DNA from: Gemmatimonadota bacterium
GTDB taxonomy: Bacteria > Gemmatimonadota > Gemmatimonadetes > Longimicrobiales > Gaopeijiaceae
DNA: 64,000 nt
Assembly (NCBI GenBank): GCA_028873815.1
Contig: JAPPNN010000063.1
Coordinates: 62,001-126,000, forward strand
Direction of reading: 5' to 3'
Positions 58,232-64,000 of the stretch are shown here, piece by piece (position 1 is the first letter of the stretch; each line of letters begins with the position of its first letter). Both the position numbers and the translations under genes were made by a program. The notes under the pieces were generated by a model. It was not told the DNA's origin, did not search any database, and saw only the letters and a list, made by a program, of their open reading frames with translations.

Positions 58232-59461
58232 GTGCAGCGAACCCGGCGGCGCTCCTCCCTGATCGCATTGGGATGTGCGTTTGTAGTCCTACTCGCGCTA
58301 TACGTGTACACTGACCGTTCTGCGGGCCCGGGCGGCCGATTCGATGGGCAAGAAGGTCCCGTCGCCTGGCGCCTGGACCCGGTGCCTCTGATGAGTGTCG
58401 GCGACACCGAGGCGGACCCGCTCTACGAGGTCACCGGAATCGCGATCACGGACAGCCACGTCGTGATCGCGCAGGAGAGCGAGGGCACGCTTCGCTTCTA
58501 CGACCGGACGGGCACCCTCGAAAAAACGATCGGAGGGAGGGGCGGGGGCCCCGGTGAGTACGGCGGCCTCGACTGGATGCGGCGCGTCGGCGACCATCTC
58601 TTCGCCTTTGATGTCTACGGTCGTGAGGTCTCGAGATACAGCCTGGACGGGCGATTGCTTGGTACGGTCGCGCTCTCTCCGCCCGAGGAGTACCTGCCGG
58701 GACTCTCGGCATTGGGAGTGTTCCCGGACGGTTCGCTGCTGGCCGACAAGTGGTATCTGCATTGGGCGACGGAGCCGGAAATCGCGCGCGCGCCTGCGGC
58801 GCTTCTTCTCTTCGACGAACAGGGCGGGTTCGAACAGCGGCTGCTTGAGATGGCGGGTCCTGAGATCTGGTACGAACCAGTGGGCACCACCGGGATGAGG
58901 CAGATGATGCGCTTCTTCGGCCGAGTCACTCACGCGGCGGTCGTCGATTCCCTGTTCGTGGTGCTGGAGAACGACTCGTACGACATCCCGGTATACGGGC
59001 CGGATGGGGTCGTCCGGGACACGCTGCGTCCTGCGGTCGTGCGGGAACCGACACCCTTGACCCGATCCCGGGCGGATCTCTTCCAGCAAGTCGTGCTTGA
59101 TTCATGGGACGCGGAACTGGGCTCGGGTCGCGGTGAAGTGGAGCAGAGCCTGGCGGCGATGGGGCCCCCCGAGCACCTGCCTCCCTGCGGCTGGTTGTCG
59201 CTGGTGAGCCCGCATCACAGCCCGATGACGACGGCGGACGGGCTCGTGTGGGCGCTTCGCTACGGTGGGCTGCCCCGCGAGGACGGCGGCATGGATGGCC
59301 CGGAATGGTTCGTGCTTCAGCCGGGCGTGGGCCAGATCGCGACCCTTTCCTCGCCGGACAACGTCGTACTCGTCGACGTGGCGGGCGACCTGGCCGCGGT
59401 GATACGGCGCACCGAACTCGACGAGGAGATCGTGGAGTTGAGGAGGATCGACGGGAGGTAG
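58232..59461 (+). CDS. 6-bladed beta-propeller protein, second tandem paralogue
   Basis: This 409-residue paralogue of the gene just upstream aligns along its whole length: AWRLDPVPLMSVG, TLRFYDRTG, GGRGGGPGEYGGL, DSYDIPVYGPDGVVRDTLRPAVV and QPGVGQIATLSSPDN. Its N-terminus has a hydrophobic segment (about 10-28) that looks like a membrane anchor or uncleaved signal rather than a lipobox, so the two proteins may sit at different places. GTG 58232 follows GGAGGTAGGGA, a strong ribosome binding site. The pair probably arose by tandem duplication. Confidence 0.74.
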   Translation: MQRTRRRSSLIALGCAFVVLLALYVYTDRSAGPGGRFDGQEGPVAWRLDPVPLMSVGDTEADPLYEVTGIAITDSHVVIAQESEGTLRFYDRTGTLEKTIGGRGGGPGEYGGLDWMRRVGDHLFAFDVYGREVSRYSLDGRLLGTVALSPPEEYLPGLSALGVFPDGSLLADKWYLHWATEPEIARAPAALLLFDEQGGFEQRLLEMAGPEIWYEPVGTTGMRQMMRFFGRVTHAAVVDSLFVVLENDSYDIPVYGPDGVVRDTLRPAVVREPTPLTRSRADLFQQVVLDSWDAELGSGRGEVEQSLAAMGPPEHLPPCGWLSLVSPHHSPMTTADGLVWALRYGGLPREDGGMDGPEWFVLQPGVGQIATLSSPDNVVLVDVAGDLAAVIRRTELDEEIVELRRIDGR

Positions 59462-59553
59462 GCGTACGGCGCGTGTGGTTGCCGCCCCGGCACAGCGACG
59501 CCCTCTCGGTGTGCCGCTGGCCGGTCGTTGCGCCCGGCACCGATTCGGGGCTA

Positions 59554-59582
59554 GGGTAGATATGGAGTTCTACTTTCTACCC
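59554..59582. promoter_or_regulatory. Inverted repeat upstream of second antitoxin gene
   Basis: GGGTAGA (59554-59560) and TCTACCC (59576-59582) form a perfect 7-base inverted repeat with a 15-base spacer, and an inner TCTAC (59569-59573) pairs with GTAGA as well. The repeat ends ten bases before the antitoxin ATG at 59593. It overlaps a likely -10 region. Antitoxins commonly bind such sites to repress their own operon, so an operator is the natural reading. Confidence 0.5.
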
Positions 59583-59592
59583 AGGGGATGCC

Positions 59593-59850
59593 ATGGGCCT
59601 CAACATCAAAAACGACGAGACCTGTACCCTGGCGCGTGACCTGGCCCGCCTGACCGGCGAGACCATGACAGGAGCCATCACCGTCGCGTTGCGCGAACGA
59701 CTCGCGCGCGAGCAGCGACGGCGCGACCTGGATGTCCGTATCGAAGAACTGCTCGCCATCGGTCAGCGCTGTGCCGAGTCCCTGGATCCCGGGCCCTCCG
59801 CCATCGAGCATGGCGACCTGCTCTACGACGATTCGGGCTTGCCCAAGTGA
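59593..59850 (+). CDS. Type II antitoxin, PSK-like (second TA pair)
   Basis: This 85-residue protein starts [36 protein letters not shown], the pattern of PSK/Rv0623-type antitoxins that bind DNA by a ribbon-helix-helix N-terminus and neutralise a PIN toxin with the tail. [12 protein letters not shown] at the end is typical of these. A good ribosome binding site (AGGGGAT) precedes ATG 59593. It overlaps the toxin gene by four bases (GTGA). The pair is unrelated in sequence to the first one at 52 kb. Confidence 0.82.
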   Translation: MGLNIKNDETCTLARDLARLTGETMTGAITVALRERLAREQRRRDLDVRIEELLAIGQRCAESLDPGPSAIEHGDLLYDDSGLPK

Positions 59851-60233
59851 TTGTCGATAGCTCTGCGGTGCTTGCAATCCTGTTTGACGAGCCGGATGCG
59901 AGGCGTCATGCCGCCGCAATCATGGGTGCCCACCCGTGCCGAATGTCAGTCGCCAACGTACTCGAGGCTTCCATAGCGCTAGAGCGGCGAGGGGGCGAGC
60001 CCGCGGCTCAGGACCTCGACACTCTTCTGCAGCGAGCGGAGATCGAGTTGGTGCCCGTGACGGTGGAACATCTGGAGGAAGCGCGCCGGGCGTGGCGCCG
60101 GTTCGGGAAGGGCAATCACCCGGCCGCGTTGAACTTCGGCGACTGCTTTGCCTACGCGCTGGCAAGGACGACTGGTGAGCCGCTGCTGTTCAAGGGCAAC
60201 GATTTTTCCCGGACCGATGTCGACCCGGCGTAG
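59847..60233 (+). CDS. vapC: VapC-like PIN-domain toxin (second TA pair)
   Basis: This 128-residue PIN protein carries the expected acidic residues: Asp4 (IVDSSAVL), Glu in NVLEASIAL, Asp in [11 protein letters not shown], and Asp in FKGNDF with a second Asp behind (SRTD). It is the Rv0624/VapC30-like member of the PSK pair. The start is GTG 59847, overlapping the antitoxin stop. It should be an endoribonuclease, and the antitoxin should hold it inactive. A small secreted barrel gene follows 10 bases later. Confidence 0.88.
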   Translation: MIVDSSAVLAILFDEPDARRHAAAIMGAHPCRMSVANVLEASIALERRGGEPAAQDLDTLLQRAEIELVPVTVEHLEEARRAWRRFGKGNHPAALNFGDCFAYALARTTGEPLLFKGNDFSRTDVDPA

Positions 60234-60243
60234 CTGTTCATCA

Positions 60244-60942
60244 ATGGGGAGACACCTCGCCGTCACCCTGGCCCTCGCCCTTTTGCCAACCGCCTGGGTT
60301 CCACCCGCCCAGGCCATGCAGGGCAACCTCTCGCTGGGCATCCGCGCGGGCACCCTCGGATTTGGCGCCGAGGTCGTCACGGCGCTCGATGAACGCGTCG
60401 CCGTCCGGGCCGGGGCCGGATTCCTCGGGTTCGATCTCGATCTCACCGGGAGGTTCGGGCTCGCCGGCAACCGCACCGCAGAGCTCTCGCTGCCGACCGG
60501 GCTGCTGTCCCTGGGGGTCGAGTTCTCGTTTGCGTCGGGCCGGCTGCGCGCGGGCGGCGGCATGGTGATGCGCTCCAACGACCCCGTGCACGTCATCACC
60601 TACGAGAGCGGCGCTTCGATCAACATCGGCGGGGGCGGCTACCGCTATCCGGAGGTCCTCACGGTGACGACCACGTTGATCTCCGGGAACGCCGCGCCCT
60701 ACGTGCTTGTCGGACTCGGATCGAATTCGGCGCGTGGTCTCGGTCTCGTGCTGGACCTCGGCGCGGTGTTGAATGTCGCCCCCAGGTTCGACATGACCGC
60801 CACCGGCGATCCCGCGGTCATGAGTTCGCCCGGATTCCGCGCCGACCTGGAGGCCGAACGGCTGCAGGCCGAGGGCGACGCGTCATTCTTCGTGAACGCC
60901 TGGCCGGTCGTCAGCATCGGCTTGCGTTACGGCCTCGGATAG
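60244..60942 (+). CDS. Secreted beta-barrel protein, outer-membrane type
   Basis: This 232-residue protein has a signal peptide (about 1-24, ending AQAMQ). The mature domain alternates polar and hydrophobic residues with many Gly and short turns: LSLGIRAGTLGFGAEVVTALD, AVRAGAGFLGFDLDLTG, ASINIGGGGYRYPEV and VVSIGLRYGLG at the end. This suits an eight-stranded outer-membrane barrel ending in an aromatic/Gly rich strand. I do not recognise the family. It starts 10 bases after the PIN toxin, but is unlikely to be functionally tied to it. Confidence 0.65.
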   Translation: MGRHLAVTLALALLPTAWVPPAQAMQGNLSLGIRAGTLGFGAEVVTALDERVAVRAGAGFLGFDLDLTGRFGLAGNRTAELSLPTGLLSLGVEFSFASGRLRAGGGMVMRSNDPVHVITYESGASINIGGGGYRYPEVLTVTTTLISGNAAPYVLVGLGSNSARGLGLVLDLGAVLNVAPRFDMTATGDPAVMSSPGFRADLEAERLQAEGDASFFVNAWPVVSIGLRYGLG

Positions 60943-60987
60943 AGGGCCCTGCCGGCTCAGGGGCGTGGCTGCCGTCGACACACGCCG

Positions 60988-62106
60988 CTACCGCCGGTGC
61001 AGCGCCATCGCTCCCCGGATCGCCGCCAGAAACCGCCCTGCTTCCACGATCCGCGTCGCACTCCGCCCCGCCTCCCCGGAATGGGCGAAGAGGTCGGTCA
61101 CGGTCGCGGACACATCGGCCCGGCGCCGCAGGAACCGTTCCAGCGCGAGGGTCTCGGTGAACGGAATCAGGTGATCCTGGCGACCGTGGATAAGGCGGAC
61201 GGGGGACAGAGAGCGACCATCCAGGGCGCCGGCAAGCTCCAGTTGCGGATGCGTCGTGCGGGCGGCCTCGGTAAGAAGGAATGCCATCTCCCTGGCCCGG
61301 CCCGGCTCGGGATCCTGGGCCGCTGGCGGCGCGAACAGGCGGAACAGCTCCCGGTTCTCCACGGACACCGACTCGATCACGTCGTCCTTGAACGGATCGC
61401 TGCTCGGCTCCCATGACATGAAACCGTGGTCACCGGCCATCGCCGCGAGCCGGCCGAGCGCGCGGGAGACATCCTCCGTTCCCTCGTAGCCGGGAATCCG
61501 GTAGAGGTAGTTCGCCGCCACCACCCAGCGCCCGTATGGATCGGGCCGCAGGTACCCGGTGAGGCCCTTCCACCGGAACTGCCCCGTCAGGCCGAAGCGA
61601 ACGGTGGCGAGCAGGTCGTGATAGCCACCGTAGCCCAGCACACCCCGCACCAGCCCCCGCGCGGCCAGGTCCGCCCCCGCGATCAGTGCCTGCGGGCACC
61701 CGAAGGACAGCCCCACGAGCACGACCCCCCCGGGTTGGACGTCCGGGTCGGCGCACATGTGCTCGGCGGCGACCTGGAGCGCGTGCAACGCGGGTGCCGG
61801 ATCCAGCTCCAACCGGCGCCAGGCCCGGACCTCGGGGACGATCACGTCGCCACCTGTGCTGGCCAGCGCGGCCGCAAACCGCACGATCGCGGTGTGTTCG
61901 TGGCCCGGACGCGTGGCACCGTGGAGGAGCACCCACCCGGGACGCGGACGGCTCCCTGATGAGGGCCGGTACCGGGTGGCGTTCAGGATGCCGGCATCGT
62001 CCTGGAGCGTCACGCTCTCGGTGGCGACCCCCGGGAGGAGCACCTGCGACGCGGACCGCGTCCAACCCCTGGTGAAGCGCAGGGCATCCAAGGTGGGATT
62101 GGCCAC
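60988..62106 (-). CDS. Alpha/beta hydrolase fold protein
   Basis: This hydrolase has the nucleophile elbow GLSFG (Ser134 if the GTG at 62106 is used), an acidic residue after HGRQDHLIPF and a histidine in LFAHSGE, giving a plausible Ser-Asp-His triad. The oxyanion segment is LLHGAT. The start is uncertain: an open frame begins at 62181 with TTG, but GTG 62106 fits GGAG better and leaves the basic domain intact. The product would have 372 residues. The substrate is unknown; many such enzymes are esterases or acyltransferases. It is divergent from the DUF2723 gene. Confidence 0.78.
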   Translation of the reverse strand: MANPTLDALRFTRGWTRSASQVLLPGVATESVTLQDDAGILNATRYRPSSGSRPRPGWVLLHGATRPGHEHTAIVRFAAALASTGGDVIVPEVRAWRRLELDPAPALHALQVAAEHMCADPDVQPGGVVLVGLSFGCPQALIAGADLAARGLVRGVLGYGGYHDLLATVRFGLTGQFRWKGLTGYLRPDPYGRWVVAANYLYRIPGYEGTEDVSRALGRLAAMAGDHGFMSWEPSSDPFKDDVIESVSVENRELFRLFAPPAAQDPEPGRAREMAFLLTEAARTTHPQLELAGALDGRSLSPVRLIHGRQDHLIPFTETLALERFLRRRADVSATVTDLFAHSGEAGRSATRIVEAGRFLAAIRGAMALHRR

Positions 62107-62260
62107 GGCGGGGCTCCGGTGATGGTGGAAGGCGGCCGCGCCGCGCGCCGCGGCCGCCACAGCAATGAGGTGGCACGGCAACCCGCGCGGGCACTTTGCG
62201 GCCGCCTTGCCAATCTAGCGGGCCGTGGACAGAATCCCCCGGCGCGACGAGAGTGGAGCC

Positions 62261-64000
62261 ATGACCGACAACGCACCGACACCTCCCTGGAAGGCAGCCG
62301 CGTGCGCTAGCGCAGGCGTGTTCTTGCTGTATGTCCTGACGCTCGCGCCGACAACGGCATGGTGGGACACCAGCGAGTACATAGCCACCGGCTACACCCT
62401 GGGCATCCCGCATCCGCCGGGGAACCCGCTGTTCGTGACGCTTGCCCGTGTGTGGTCGCTTCTGCTGGCGCCGCTGGGGCTGTCGCCGGCGGTCCGGATC
62501 AACCTGCTGGCGGCGGCGACGTCGGCGGGGGCGTTCTACTTCTTCTTCCTGATCGCGCACAGGACGCTGGTGCAGGTGGGTGCCCGGGGCCGGGAGGCGC
62601 TGGTTGGGGCGGGCGTTTCCGTTCTGGTCGGCGCGACGGCGTTCACCGTGTGGAGCCAGAGCAACGCGAACGAGAAGGTGTACACGGTGTCGCTGCTCAT
62701 CGTGGCCGCGGTCAGCTGGCTCGTTCTGCGCTGGCGGGACCTGCCGGCGGGCGATCCCCGGGGGAAGCGGATGCTTGTCGCCGCGGTCTATCTGATGACG
62801 CTGGGGTCGACCAACCACCTGATGTCGGTGCTGCCGGCCGGGGCGGTGTTCCTGCTCGTCGTACTTGCGAGGCCGGGCGTGCTGGTGCGTCCGCGCTTCG
62901 TGTCCCGGTGTCTGCTGGCGGTGGTGGTGGGCCTGTCGTTCAACTTCTTCCTTCCGATTCGCGCTGCCGAGCGCCCTGTGATCAACGAGGGGGATCCGCT
63001 GTGCGATGGGTTCGTGGAGACGGCCGCGGCGATCTACACGAACGGCTATGCGGGGTGTCCGGCGCTGGCGTCGTCGCTGCAGCGCGAGCAGTACGCAAAG
63101 CCGCCGGTCACCACTCGCATGTCTCCGGTCGGGCACCAGATCCACAACTTCTACCAGTACTTCGACTGGCAATGGTCGCGTGGCATGGACGCCGACGAGC
63201 CCGTGAGCCCGGCGCGGAGTCCGTTCACGCTGCTTTTCCTCGTGCTCGGACTGGCGGGGTTCTACGTAGTGTGGCGAGCGGATCGCGAGAGCGGCGTGTA
63301 CATGGGCGTCCTCATGGCCACGCTCTCGTTCGGCCTCGTGCTCTACCTGAACTTCCGCTACGGGTTCTCGCTCGCGCCGGAAATCACCGATCCGGACCTG
63401 CACGAGGTCAGGGAGCGCGACTACTTCTTCCTGCTCGGATTCGCGCTGTGGGGAGTGATGTCGGGCCTGGGGCTGTCCCGGTGCTGGCTGTGGCTGGCCG
63501 GCCGCGCGGGGAGCGCCGTCAAGGTTGCGCCCGTGCTCGCGGTGGCGGCCATCCCGTTCGTTCTGAACGTGAACTGGGCCAACCGGGCGGGCGACCATGC
63601 GGCCCGCGACTGGGCCTACAACCTGCTGAACAGCGTCGAGCCGTATGCGCTGCTGTTCACCAACGGCGACAACGACACCTTTCCGTTGTGGTATCTGCAG
63701 GAGGTCGAGGGGATCCGCCAGGACGTGACCGTGATCGTGGTGCAGTATCTGTTCACCGACTGGTATCCGAAGCAGATCCGCGAACTTACCTCGCCGGACC
63801 GGCAGCGGCCGTACGTCGCGGTGGATGGACTGCCGTTCGCCGACCGGGAGCCGCCCGCCCGCTCCGCGGTCGGCATAACCGACGATCAGCTTGCGCGGAT
63901 CGGCGACGGAAGGTTGCCGGATACGCTCAACGTTCGGCTCGGCGACGTGGTGGTGCAGTATCCCGCAGGCATGACGCTGCGGCGCGGACACCGGATCGCG
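62261..64000 (+). CDS. DUF2723 membrane protein (3' end beyond the window)
   Basis: This partial gene runs off the right edge in an open frame of 580 codons. The start is ATG 62261. The sequence opens with PWKAAACASAGVFLLYVLTLAPTTAWWDTSEYIATGYTLGIPHPPGNPLFV, in which TAWWDTSEY and GIPHPPGNP match the DUF2723 family, a group of GT-C-like membrane proteins that may glycosylate proteins or lipids. About eight hydrophobic segments are visible, and between them a soluble stretch with LLFTNGDNDTFPLWYLQE, a frequent DUF2723 motif. Transfer of a sugar from a lipid carrier is an inference from the family. Confidence 0.82.
   Translation, partial: MTDNAPTPPWKAAACASAGVFLLYVLTLAPTTAWWDTSEYIATGYTLGIPHPPGNPLFVTLARVWSLLLAPLGLSPAVRINLLAAATSAGAFYFFFLIAHRTLVQVGARGREALVGAGVSVLVGATAFTVWSQSNANEKVYTVSLLIVAAVSWLVLRWRDLPAGDPRGKRMLVAAVYLMTLGSTNHLMSVLPAGAVFLLVVLARPGVLVRPRFVSRCLLAVVVGLSFNFFLPIRAAERPVINEGDPLCDGFVETAAAIYTNGYAGCPALASSLQREQYAKPPVTTRMSPVGHQIHNFYQYFDWQWSRGMDADEPVSPARSPFTLLFLVLGLAGFYVVWRADRESGVYMGVLMATLSFGLVLYLNFRYGFSLAPEITDPDLHEVRERDYFFLLGFALWGVMSGLGLSRCWLWLAGRAGSAVKVAPVLAVAAIPFVLNVNWANRAGDHAARDWAYNLLNSVEPYALLFTNGDNDTFPLWYLQEVEGIRQDVTVIVVQYLFTDWYPKQIRELTSPDRQRPYVAVDGLPFADREPPARSAVGITDDQLARIGDGRLPDTLNVRLGDVVVQYPAGMTLRRGHRIA

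Noticed and set aside
61430..63991. Long minus-strand open frame opposite the DUF2723 gene and alpha/beta hydrolase
   Set aside because: Composition is Arg/His/Gln-rich with no motif, as expected for an antisense shadow of a membrane protein gene. The plus strand encodes a recognisable DUF2723 protein.
1..64000. CRISPR arrays, insertion sequences, tRNA or rRNA genes
   Set aside because: I looked for regular spaced repeats, transposase motifs and cloverleaf or rRNA-like stretches in the gaps and found none that hold up.

Overview
The window is a 64 kb piece of a very GC-rich (roughly 65-70 percent) bacterial chromosome with dense coding. The organism is a diderm: it has Tol-Pal, LptD, LolA, Lnt, TatA/TatC, many lipoproteins and an outer-membrane barrel protein. 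The gene order (tsaE-tsaB-rimI, tolQRAB-pal-cpoB, nrdR, tatC, lptD; polyprenyl synthase-DUF4321-tatA; aroQ-efp-accB-accC-comB-ftsK-lolA-rimO-lnt-greA) and the many secreted beta-propellers, PQQ enzymes, DUF6644 and DUF6152 proteins fit Gemmatimonadota best. That placement is inference, since no rRNA or universal marker set is visible. There are no tRNA or rRNA genes, insertion sequences, prophage genes or CRISPR arrays.

Bases 1-30000 are mostly housekeeping. A long plus-strand run with many 4-base start/stop overlaps encodes tRNA t6A synthesis (TsaE, TsaB), RimI, a sugar-nucleotide epimerase, the whole Tol-Pal machine, NrdR, TatC and LptD. A lipoprotein, a formiminotransferase, a prenyl synthase, TatA and a convergent PpiD-type chaperone follow. 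From about 18.5 kb a second plus-strand run makes dehydroquinase, EF-P, the biotin carboxylase half of acetyl-CoA carboxylase, ComB, FtsK, LolA, RimO, an altered Gfo/Idh/MocA protein (apparently frameshifted), Lnt and GreA.

Bases 30000-42200 form an accessory region devoted to the periplasm. It holds a PQQ dehydrogenase fused to a beta-lactamase-like serine hydrolase, a lipoprotein cytochrome with a C-terminal heme motif, two tandem DUF6644 membrane proteins, a DUF6152 protein, two related secreted proteins, a cytochrome-PQQ dehydrogenase of the polyvinyl-alcohol dehydrogenase type, and an amidohydrolase with an extra C-terminal domain. Together they look like a periplasmic alcohol or polymer oxidation module. 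Upstream of the cytochrome-PQQ enzyme lies a 20-30 codon reading frame with a consensus ribosome binding site, followed by a strong hairpin.

Bases 42200-64000 are mixed: an M50-like membrane protease, a TlpA thioredoxin, an APC permease with two universal-stress domains, glycerol-3-phosphate dehydrogenase, DinB, ornithine cyclodeaminase family, DUF3108, two type II toxin-antitoxin pairs with nearby dyad sequences, a glycosyltransferase, a large Asp-box propeller protein, three 6-bladed propeller lipoprotein-like genes (two tandem paralogues), an alpha/beta hydrolase and the start of a DUF2723 membrane protein that runs off the right end.
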